Below are positions 1-6,504 of a stretch of DNA of 6,866 nucleotides, one piece after another. The DNA lies in contig JAIRXI010000084.1 in assembly GCA_031268395.1 (NCBI GenBank), positions 1-6,866 on the forward strand, read 5' to 3'. The translations under genes and the position numbers were made by a program. The notes under the pieces are model-generated. The model did no database searches. It was not told where the DNA came from and worked only from the letters and a program-made list of their open reading frames with translations. Position 1 is the first letter of the stretch, and each line of letters starts with the position of its first letter. The stretch is from Tannerella sp. (GTDB lineage Bacteria; Bacteroidota; Bacteroidia; Bacteroidales; Tannerellaceae).

Positions 1-166
1 ATCCATAGAAGAAGCGATTAAACCGGCGGTTGAACTCCGTACGGAGTTCCATCCAGCAGGGAGACATTCGTATGCTATGGATATGAATGCCCTGACGGGC
101 AAACCCCGTTCATCGTTCATCGTTAAGGAAGGCCCGTCCCGGCCGGGACGGAATGTGGACGAAAAA
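1..166. other. Gene-free flank with two GC-rich perfect palindromes
   Basis: I see no supportable gene here. One forward frame is open from the window edge to 340, but most of that length is translation of the repeat array, so I do not call it; the end of an upstream gene cannot be excluded. Two perfect 18-bp palindromes stand out: GAACTCCGTACGGAGTTC at 32-49 and CCGTCCCGGCCGGGACGG at 134-151. Between them is a short direct repeat of GTTCATC at 108-121. In RNA the palindromes could fold into hairpins, but neither is followed by a T run, so they do not look like classical intrinsic terminators. Confidence 0.5.
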
Positions 167-636
167 GGGGGCACGGCACGCTGTTCTGCAATGACGGCCC
201 GTTGTGCGCCGTCCTTGCGAGGCACGAAGCAATCGCCAAACCCGCGCAGGGATTGCTTCAGGTTTCCCGCTCCGGCGATTGCTTCCTGCTTCGTCCCTCG
301 CAGTCGCAATGACGGTGCACGGCGCGCTGTTCTGCAATGACGGCCCGTTGTGCGCCGTCCTTGCGAGGCACGAAGCAATCGCCAAACCGTGCAGGGGTTG
401 CTTCGGGTTTCCCGCTTCGGCGATTGCTTCCTGCTTCGTTCCTCGCAGTCGCAATGACGGTGCACGGCGCGCTGTCCTCGCAATGACGGCCCGTTGTGCG
501 CCGTCCTTGCGAGGCACGAAGCAATCGCCAAACCCGCGCAGGGATTGCTTCAGGTTTCCCGCTCCGGCGATTGCTTCCTGCTTCGTTCCTCGCAGTCGCA
601 ATGACGGTGCACGGCGCGCTATCCTGCAATAATGGG
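167..636. repeat. Array of three tandem ~146-bp repeats, each with inverted arms
   Basis: Three near-identical units begin at about 181, 327 and 472, with lengths of about 146, 145 and 147 bp. Partial edges lie on both sides (167-180 and 619-636). Units 1 and 3 are almost identical; unit 2 carries several substitutions in its middle. Each unit has a left arm containing CTTGCGAGGCACGAAGCAAT (unit 1: about 208-237) and a right arm that is its imperfect reverse complement (unit 1: about 274-315), ending in GCAATGACGG. The unit can therefore fold into a long hairpin. The core resembles a dispersed 'TTGCGAGGAACGAAGCAATC / GCAATGACG' repeat seen in intergenic DNA of many bacteria; that resemblance is from memory. 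Open frames crossing the array in several frames on both strands are products of the repeat, not genes. Confidence 0.85.
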
Positions 637-924
637 CACAGGTATAAAAAACGACATGTTGAAATGCACCCTTTGGGATGCTTACGGTGCTGTAGATTTT
701 CGTGTCCGGCAGGAATCGCGTGCAGTCAATCCGGAATATTGGATGAAAACAACCGCCAATCAAATATTATGTATTATTAACTGTTTGCCTCGACTTTCGT
801 AAATCAGTGAAATGCAGACAGCTATAAAAAAAGTTACTGCATGGGCTAAAAAAAAACAGGGGAAAATGCATTTTTAACACAGGGTATAAGGCTTCTCACA
901 GGTCTAATAAACAGTATAAAGTTT
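637..924. other. AT-rich spacer between repeat array and susC promoter
   Basis: No convincing gene is present. The longest small forward frame I read by eye is ATG 656 to TAA 802, 48 codons. It has no recognisable motif and three scattered cysteines, and its codon use gives no support. The segment contains A runs of 7 and 9 bases (about 826-832 and 849-856) and an ATGCAT palindrome near 866. It probably holds upstream promoter DNA for the susC operon. No sigma factor, anti-sigma factor or transposase gene is visible. Confidence 0.5.
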
Positions 925-932
925 TATCTTTG
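925..932 (+). promoter_or_regulatory. Predicted Bacteroidota -7 promoter box
   Basis: TATCTTTG matches the Bacteroidota housekeeping -7 consensus TAnnTTTG exactly. I do not see a convincing -33 TTTG about 19 bases further upstream, so the promoter may depend on an activator or an alternative sigma factor. Transcription would start near 938-942, giving a leader of roughly 240 nucleotides before the susC start codon. It is the best placed -7 match upstream of the operon. Confidence 0.5.
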
Positions 933-995
933 CGGCAACGCGATGGAATTACCGTATAGAAAAGCGGCAACGCGATAGAATTACCGTATAGAAAA
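932..995 (+). repeat. Two tandem copies of a 32-bp sequence at the promoter
   Basis: Positions 932-963 and 964-995 are direct repeats of 32 bp with one mismatch (G at 945, A at 977). Each begins GCGGCAACGCGAT and ends with ACCGTATAGAAAA. The first copy starts at the last base of the predicted -7 box, so the array covers the likely transcription start and early leader. It could be a paired protein-binding site, an RNA leader element, or simply a recent tandem duplication. Confidence 0.9.
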
Positions 996-1015
996 CAAAT
1001 AAAAAAATTGAGCCT

Positions 1016-1150
1016 GTGAAGAAAAAAGAGAAGAGAAGCGTAAAGAAACGGGAAGAGGTGCAGTACATCCTCCCGCAGTTATCAACCGTATGGACTGTTT
1101 CGGCGGGTACTGACCCGGTGGACAGCGCCATACACCTTTCAATTACCTGA
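1016..1150 (+). CDS. Possible 44-codon leader ORF upstream of susC
   Basis: A GTG at 1016 opens a frame that runs to TGA at 1148-1150, 27 bases before the susC start codon. The predicted peptide has a strongly basic and acidic N-terminal half (KKKEKRSVKKREE) and an unremarkable C-terminal half ending in HLSIT. The first part comes from a nearly pure purine stretch (about 1018-1058), which could keep a frame open by chance. There is no ATG and no recognised family. It could be a leader peptide, the remnant of a longer gene, or noncoding leader RNA. The last is more likely. Confidence 0.15.
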   Translation: MKKKEKRSVKKREEVQYILPQLSTVWTVSAGTDPVDSAIHLSIT

Positions 1151-1177
1151 ATAATTTTATTTTAACAAACAAAACGT

Positions 1178-1834
1178 ATGAAAAAGATTTTATTACACAC
1201 CGGAGGTGGAGCGCTTTTTCGCTTCGCCTCAAAAATACCATTAACTATGCGTATTACATTATTATTACTGTTCTGCGCCGTCTTTCAGGCAGGCGCGGAT
1301 GTTGGGTACTCGCAAACACAGCGGCTAACGCTGAACCTGCGGGATGTGACGGTCAAAGAGGCCCTCAATTCCATTGAGGAGCAGTCCGAATTTTACTTTT
1401 TGTATAACAGCAAACTGGTGGACGTCGACCGTAAAGTGAATGTGAAAGCGAGGAATCAGCTGATCTCTGCCGTACTGGACGGCATGTTCGCATCGACGGA
1501 TGTGACGTACAAAGTGGAAGAGAAACAGATTGTTCTGAGCCGGAAGAACGGGGATGCGCCGGTAGCTACGGCCGCTCAGCAGAACACCGTCCGGATTACG
1601 GGCCGTGTGGTCGACGGCAGCGGCGAGGCGGTGATCGGAGCAAACGTCCTCGAAAAGGGAACGACCAACGGCACCGCCACCGACGTGGACGGGAATTTCG
1701 CCCTGACGGTGGCCGACAATGCCGTTTTGCAGGTTACGTATATCGGTTATATTCCACAGGAAATCAGCGTATTAGCGAGGGGGGGGGGGCAAATCTCTCA
1801 TAATTACGCTATTAGAAGACTCCCGCGCGCTTGA
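1178..1834 (+). CDS. SusC-like TonB-dependent transporter, N-terminal part (frameshifted as written)
   Basis: This 218-residue frame is the N-terminal part of a SusC/RagA-family outer-membrane transporter. Residues 1-45 form a signal peptide whose hydrophobic core is about 25-38; a second Met at residue 24 (position 1247) would also make a normal signal peptide. Residues about 48-122 match an STN domain (RLTLNLRDVTVKEALNSIEE, then FYFLYNSKLV). In FecA-type receptors this domain touches a periplasmic anti-sigma factor. Residues about 138-200 match the carboxypeptidase-regulatory-like domain of SusC proteins (ITGRVVDGSGEAVIGANVLE, then YIGYIPQE). After the 11-G run the frame reads about 14 unrelated residues and stops. 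The Ton box, plug and barrel continue in the next frame. The start has an A-rich upstream region typical of the phylum. As written the product would be a short periplasmic protein with no transport function. Regulation by a sigma/anti-sigma pair is inferred from the STN domain only. Confidence 0.9.
   Translation: MKKILLHTGGGALFRFASKIPLTMRITLLLLFCAVFQAGADVGYSQTQRLTLNLRDVTVKEALNSIEEQSEFYFLYNSKLVDVDRKVNVKARNQLISAVLDGMFASTDVTYKVEEKQIVLSRKNGDAPVATAAQQNTVRITGRVVDGSGEAVIGANVLEKGTTNGTATDVDGNFALTVADNAVLQVTYIGYIPQEISVLARGGGQISHNYAIRRLPRA
1779..1789 (+). repeat. Run of 11 G inside susC, candidate phase-variation tract
   Basis: Eleven consecutive G residues encode part of Arg and three Gly. The upstream susC frame and the downstream Ton box/plug/barrel frame differ by exactly one base across this run. 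Ten G (or 13) would join them into one protein of 1140 (or 1141) residues. The in-frame join reads LARGGGKSLIITLLEDSRAL and then the Ton box EEVVVIGYG, which is the normal SusC order. Long G runs are known slipped-strand mispairing sites, for example in the neisserial TonB-dependent receptor gene hmbR. A homopolymer sequencing error is the main alternative. Confidence 0.85.
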
Positions 1835-4601
1835 GGAAGTCGTAGTCATCGGCTACGGCACGCAGAAGAAAACGTCCGTCACCGGCGCCATTGCTTCCCT
1901 GCAGACCGAGAAAGTGGAGAATATTCCCGTTGCGAATGTATCCAACGCGCTTGCCGGCCGGATGAGCGGCCTGTATGTGAATCAGGCATCCGGCGCTCCG
2001 GGCTACGCGGCAGCCATCCGGATACGTTCCATCAATACCTGGAAAAGCACCGGCAACGATCCCCTCTATGTCATCGACGGCATTATCCTGGACAAGCGGT
2101 CGTTCGACATGCTTGACTACACCGAAATTGAAAACATCTCCGTACTGAAAGATGCAGCTTCCGCCTCCGTTTACGGGGCGCGGGCGGCCAACGGCGTTAT
2201 CCTGGTAACAACCCGGACGGGCAAGGAAGGCAAGTTCAGAATGAATTACGGCTACTCTTACAGTTTCGACCAGCCCTCGAAGCTGCCGGACTATGCAAGT
2301 TCGGCCGAGATGGTGAAGTTTGCCAATCACGGAGCCTCCGTCGCAGGCATTGCACCTTCGTATGACGAGGAAGAAATCGCTTATTTCAATCAACACGATT
2401 TTGGAAACGCATGGTTCGACCGGGCATACAGGGATCCGACACTGCAAAAGCACACGCTGAACGCTTCCGGAGGTTCCGACAGAATCAAGTATTTTATCGG
2501 GATGAACTATTTCGACCAGACGGCTTTTATCAAGAACGGGGACTATCAAAAGGTCAATATCCGCTCGAATGTAGACGCCAATTTCACGAACGAACTCAGC
2601 GGAACGTTCAAACTGGCCTACAACGAAGGCACCCGGAATCACTATGCTTTTGCCGAAGACCAGAGCGGTTTTAACACAACCGAAACATTCGGCACCGTGT
2701 GGATGCGCCTGCTTAACTTCAACCGGCTCATGAGCCCGGTTACCTCCGACGGGAAGTACATCAATCCCGGCTGGATAGGCAATCCGCTGGCATTTATCGA
2801 AGAAGGAGGGACCAACAGGCGCAAGGACAGCAACATTGACGTCAACATCGGACTGACCTATAAACTGCCGTTTGTAGAGGGACTGTCGGTATCGGCCAAT
2901 TACAGCCGGAACTATTCAAATGCAACGGTCAAACTGTACGAGGTAAAACCGACCCTCTACAATGTAGTTCAAAAAGGCTCGCACGGTGCAATTTACACGG
3001 ACGAAATCATCAGTGTGCAACCGTCGCCTTACCCCCAAAAGGAACGTTTGGTGAAAACATCGGAAACATCCAACGACTATCAGCTGAACTTTTCGGTCAA
3101 TTATGCCCGTTCGTTCGGCAAGCACAACGTTGACGCCGTTTTCGTGTATGAGCAGAGCGAAGGGGCTTACGACTATTTCGATGCCGTGCGGGAAAACTTC
3201 CCCCTGGTACATACAGACCAGTTCTGGGCGACGTCTGCCGACAGGCTGGATTCCTATGTGAGCGGTAACGAAAGCGAATCCGGACGCGCTTCGTATATTG
3301 GCAGGGCTACGTATGACTATGATGAAAAATATTTCCTCACCGCAGCCGCCCGTTACGACGGTTCCATGCGGTTTGGCCCCGACTACCGGTGGGGACTGTT
3401 CCCTTCGATACAGGCCGGATGGGTGATTTCAAAGGAAAACTTTTTCAATACGTCGGTGATTGATTTCCTGAAAGTCCGCACTTCGCTGGGACTTACCGGA
3501 AACGATGCCGTAGGCGGATGGGCGTGGAGCGAATCCTATTCAACCGTGGGGAATTATTTGTTTTCATCCCTGGAGCCGCAGGTGAGATACGGCGGAATTG
3601 TAAACCGGGTGCTGACCTGGGAAAAGACCAGGGACTGGAACATAGGCCTTGATTCGCGCTTCCTGAACGGATATTTCCTGAATCTTGAGTATTACAACCG
3701 TCACAACTACGACATCCTCGACAGCCGGATTGCCTCGCTGCCGCGTTCGTTCGGCGGAAGCATGCCGCCCGAAAACTATGGCATTGTGGATGCGAACGGA
3801 TTTGAAGTTGAACTGGGTTACCGGGGCAGGGTAAAGGACGTAAACTACAGCGTTGCGGGAAACTTCTCTTATGCGACGAACATCGTCAAACTGCGGGATG
3901 TAGCTGAAAACGTCCGGGATCCGGACAATCCGAACGGGCGAAGCACGGACTACATGAGAATGCTGGTTTCCACCGGCATTATCCGGACGCAGGCCGAACT
4001 GGATGCGATTCCCGAAGGGTATACGATTTACGGTCAGAAACCGGCGCTGGGAGCGCTCAACTTTGAAGACGTCAGCGGTCTGGACAACGTTCCCGACGGG
4101 AAAATCGACGATTACGACGTACAGATTCTCAAGGGGAAACATACCGTAGCGCCCTACATGTTCGGATTGAATTTGACGGCCGACTGGAAAGGGTTCGGCA
4201 TTGACGTGCTGTTTCAGGGACTGGCCGGCGTATACAAGGTATTCGACGATGGCGCCGGACGAAACTATAAATCGCTTACCTTCTGGAATGATTCCTGGAC
4301 GCCTGAAAATGTGCACGCTACCTACCCGCAGATCGTTCCATGGGGCTACAACAGTGACACGCGCGTCTCTACCTTCTGGCTGGAGAACAGCAGCTATTTA
4401 CGGTTGCAGCAGCTAAGTCTCAAGTATTCGCTTCCGAAAAACCTGATTAAAAAGGCAAGACTTTCCGACGCGACCTTCCTGCTTTCCGGGACCAATCTGT
4501 TCACGCTCACCAAATTTGATTATTATGAACCTGCCAGTGACGGTATATACACGTATCCTACGATGAAGACGTATACCCTGGGCGTCAATATCAGTTTTTA
4601 A
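1791..4601 (+). CDS. SusC-like TonB-dependent transporter, Ton box, plug and barrel part (+1 frame)
   Basis: This is the rest of the transporter, open from 1776 in the frame one base ahead of the N-terminal part. Numbering is for the joined 1140-residue protein. The Ton box EEVVVIGYG is at about 219-227, for energy coupling to TonB. The plug follows to about 350, with DPLYVIDGI and the SusC signature VLKDAASASVYGARAANG at about 322-339. The remainder is the 22-strand barrel, ending in YTLGVNISF with the C-terminal Phe used for outer-membrane insertion. A loop with DGKIDDYD at about 973-980 resembles the metal-binding-like loop common near the SusC C-terminus. Read alone, the first plausible start is GTG 1914, an internal Val codon, and the product would lack a signal peptide and Ton box, so it should not work independently. 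No other stop or frameshift interrupts the 2.8 kb, so the gene seems maintained rather than decayed. The partner susD follows after 30 bases. The substrate is unknown. Confidence 0.93.
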   Translation, partial: KSLIITLLEDSRALEEVVVIGYGTQKKTSVTGAIASLQTEKVENIPVANVSNALAGRMSGLYVNQASGAPGYAAAIRIRSINTWKSTGNDPLYVIDGIILDKRSFDMLDYTEIENISVLKDAASASVYGARAANGVILVTTRTGKEGKFRMNYGYSYSFDQPSKLPDYASSAEMVKFANHGASVAGIAPSYDEEEIAYFNQHDFGNAWFDRAYRDPTLQKHTLNASGGSDRIKYFIGMNYFDQTAFIKNGDYQKVNIRSNVDANFTNELSGTFKLAYNEGTRNHYAFAEDQSGFNTTETFGTVWMRLLNFNRLMSPVTSDGKYINPGWIGNPLAFIEEGGTNRRKDSNIDVNIGLTYKLPFVEGLSVSANYSRNYSNATVKLYEVKPTLYNVVQKGSHGAIYTDEIISVQPSPYPQKERLVKTSETSNDYQLNFSVNYARSFGKHNVDAVFVYEQSEGAYDYFDAVRENFPLVHTDQFWATSADRLDSYVSGNESESGRASYIGRATYDYDEKYFLTAAARYDGSMRFGPDYRWGLFPSIQAGWVISKENFFNTSVIDFLKVRTSLGLTGNDAVGGWAWSESYSTVGNYLFSSLEPQVRYGGIVNRVLTWEKTRDWNIGLDSRFLNGYFLNLEYYNRHNYDILDSRIASLPRSFGGSMPPENYGIVDANGFEVELGYRGRVKDVNYSVAGNFSYATNIVKLRDVAENVRDPDNPNGRSTDYMRMLVSTGIIRTQAELDAIPEGYTIYGQKPALGALNFEDVSGLDNVPDGKIDDYDVQILKGKHTVAPYMFGLNLTADWKGFGIDVLFQGLAGVYKVFDDGAGRNYKSLTFWNDSWTPENVHATYPQIVPWGYNSDTRVSTFWLENSSYLRLQQLSLKYSLPKNLIKKARLSDATFLLSGTNLFTLTKFDYYEPASDGIYTYPTMKTYTLGVNISF

Positions 4602-4631
4602 TGTGTCATGTTATTAATAAATAGAATAAAA

Positions 4632-6395
4632 ATGAAAACGATAAGCAAATTAGCAGGTATCATCATGGCGATGTTTACCTTTATACAGTGCAGTGACCCG
4701 CTCGACAAGGAAAATCTGGCCGTTATCACCGGCGACCTTGTATGGTCGAATCCCGATATTGCAGAAGCCTACGTAAATGATATGTATGCCAGTTTTATGC
4801 CCGGATTTGATGTCGGCGAAGCCTCCAATTGCGACGAAGGCGGCGTAACCAATGGAAATACGCTAATCAGTTCCTATATCAACGGGACATTCACCTACGA
4901 TACGTATAATTATTATCCTTACGACGAAATTCGACGGATCAACATCTTTCTGGCCAATATCGACGGCGCTACCTTTGAGGAAAGCATCAAAAAGAACCTG
5001 AAAGGACAGGCGCTGTTCTGGCGGGCATGGGCTTATTTCCGGATGGTCCGGGCCTACGGCGGCGTTCCCTTAATTCTGGAACCGGCCGAGCCGACGGATA
5101 CGGAGGCCATTTTCGTGCCCCGCAACAAAACGTCGGAATGTTATACCCAGATTGTAAAGGATTTGAACGACGCCATTCCGCTGCTGGACGACAAAAGCGA
5201 CATCGGGCGGATTGATAAATGCGTGGCGCTGTCATTCAAAGGCAAGGTGCTGCTGTTCAAGGCAAGCCCGCAATTCAACCGCAATAATGACGCGGCGCTG
5301 TGGCAGGAGGCTTATGCGGCCAACAGGGCGGCGCTCGACTTTCTGGATGCGCAGGGCAAAGGACTGTATGAGAACTACAAACAGATCTGGCTGGACGAAA
5401 TGAACAAAGAGGTTATTATGGTGCGACGGTATTCTTATCCGGAAGCGCCGAATGGCGGTCCACAGGCGTCCATACGCCCGCTGGTGTATGCCCGGGGCGC
5501 TGTTGGCGGTAACCGGCCTTCGCTGGAATTAGTCAATGCGTATCCCATGAAAGACGGTTCCCGCTGGGATCCGGCCACCATGGACTACCGGAAACTGCAT
5601 CAGGACAGGGATGCACGCTTCTACGCCTCCATTGCCTATAACGGCGCCGAACCCTATATCGTTCCCATGTTCGGAAACGAAAACCTGTGGACGTACTGGT
5701 ATGACAGAGACGAAAATCCGGAGACCGGTATTAACGGAAAAGAATCCCGGGCAGATAACCAGACCGACTTTGGCGATGTGGGAGAAAATTCGTATGCCCA
5801 TAACAGTTTCTATTCTTCCAAAATGCTGGACCAGACCATCTCAAGGAACAATATAAACGACGGTTCGGTGGACTGGATTGAAATCCGTTATGCGGAAGTG
5901 CTGATGAATTATGCGGAGGCGGCCAATGAGACAGGCCGAACCGATGAAGCGCTCGACGTGCTGTATAAAATCCGGCAGCGGGCCGCCATTGAACCGGGCG
6001 ACGGACGCTACGGGATTACGGCCACTTCGGTCAATGAACTGCGAAAAGTGATTCAGGACGAACGGTTTGTCGAGTTTGCTTTCGAGACAAAGCGGTTCTG
6101 GGATCTGCGCAGATGGCGCATCTTCGCCTCCACATTCGACAATATGGAAGGTAAAACCCGTCACGGTCTGCGGATTGAATATAACGGAGACGTTTCCCAA
6201 CGTCCGAGGCTGTTGACCGACATCAACAGCGTGTGGGATCAGTTCACCGTTACGGCCATTCCGGACATTCAACCGTCGAATGTGCTTTCGGAAGACAAAT
6301 ATTCCTTCTTCGGGATTCCGCTGGCGACGTTGAACCGGAACAGTAAAATCGAGCAGAACAACACGTGGGAAGGCACGTTTAATCCGCTGGATTAA
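4632..6395 (+). CDS. SusD/RagB-like surface nutrient-binding lipoprotein
   Basis: The product is the lid and ligand-binding partner of the SusC transporter, anchored on the outer face of the outer membrane. I prefer ATG 4632 (587 residues) over ATG 4608, because it puts the signal peptide directly at the N-terminus: MKTISK, a hydrophobic stretch, then Cys20 as the lipidated residue followed by SDPLDKEN. The residue before the Cys is Gln (FIQC), unusual for a lipobox. Family motifs appear in order: the TPR-like segment ALFWRAWAYFRMVRAYGGVP at about 126-145, LMNYAEAANETG at about 424-435, ERFVEFAFETKRFWDLRRW at 477-495, and a C-terminal SFFGIPLATLNRN at about 558-570. Length fits the family (about 500-650). 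It lies 30 bases after the susC stop, so the two are almost certainly co-transcribed. Because it is intact and in frame, it would still be made when susC is frameshifted, unless polarity lowers its expression. Confidence 0.95.
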   Translation: MKTISKLAGIIMAMFTFIQCSDPLDKENLAVITGDLVWSNPDIAEAYVNDMYASFMPGFDVGEASNCDEGGVTNGNTLISSYINGTFTYDTYNYYPYDEIRRINIFLANIDGATFEESIKKNLKGQALFWRAWAYFRMVRAYGGVPLILEPAEPTDTEAIFVPRNKTSECYTQIVKDLNDAIPLLDDKSDIGRIDKCVALSFKGKVLLFKASPQFNRNNDAALWQEAYAANRAALDFLDAQGKGLYENYKQIWLDEMNKEVIMVRRYSYPEAPNGGPQASIRPLVYARGAVGGNRPSLELVNAYPMKDGSRWDPATMDYRKLHQDRDARFYASIAYNGAEPYIVPMFGNENLWTYWYDRDENPETGINGKESRADNQTDFGDVGENSYAHNSFYSSKMLDQTISRNNINDGSVDWIEIRYAEVLMNYAEAANETGRTDEALDVLYKIRQRAAIEPGDGRYGITATSVNELRKVIQDERFVEFAFETKRFWDLRRWRIFASTFDNMEGKTRHGLRIEYNGDVSQRPRLLTDINSVWDQFTVTAIPDIQPSNVLSEDKYSFFGIPLATLNRNSKIEQNNTWEGTFNPLD

Positions 6396-6504
6396 ACGTA
6401 GCCGGGGAGAATAACATTCTGTGGAACTCCGCGTCATCTGCAATACGCAGAAGGCGCGGAGAACTGCAGAATAACATTCAACGTAACCGATAACAGAAAG
6501 AGAT
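6396..6504 (+). other. Intercistronic spacer with hairpin and 12-bp direct repeats
   Basis: A stem pairs CTCCGCG (6427-6433) with CGCGGAG (6455-6461). A second inner stem pairs TCTGC (6437-6441) with GCAGA (6447-6451) around a 5-base loop, separated from the outer stem by a 3-by-3 internal loop. The hairpin is flanked by the exact direct repeat AGAATAACATTC at 6408-6419 and 6468-6479. No T run follows, so it does not look like a classical intrinsic terminator. An RNA-processing or stabilising role is possible. It may set expression of susCD apart from the gene that follows. Confidence 0.6.

Noticed and set aside
181..618. CRISPR array
   Set aside because: The repeats are about 146 bp, contiguous, with no unique spacers of regular length and no cas genes nearby.
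77..780. Several overlapping open frames on both strands across the repeat array
   Set aside because: The same peptide blocks recur with the 146-bp period and appear in several frames on both strands, so they are translations of the repeat, with no protein family recognised.
656..802. 48-codon forward ORF in the AT-rich spacer
   Set aside because: It has no recognised motif and no clear start signal, and it lies upstream of the predicted promoter between repeats, so it is most likely chance.
1812..2642. 276-codon open frame on the minus strand inside susC
   Set aside because: It is antisense to the well-supported plug and barrel coding frame and has no recognisable domain; long antisense frames are common opposite GC-rich codons.
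3564..4316. 250-codon open frame on the minus strand inside susC
   Set aside because: It overlaps the susC barrel entirely and has no family motif, so it is a shadow frame.
1914..4601. A separate SusC gene starting at GTG 1914
   Set aside because: That start is an internal Val codon inside the plug region. The product would lack a signal peptide and Ton box, while matching SusC sequence continues in this frame upstream to the G run.
6427..6461. Intrinsic terminator after susD
   Set aside because: The hairpin has an internal loop and is followed by CTGCAGAATAAC, not a T run.
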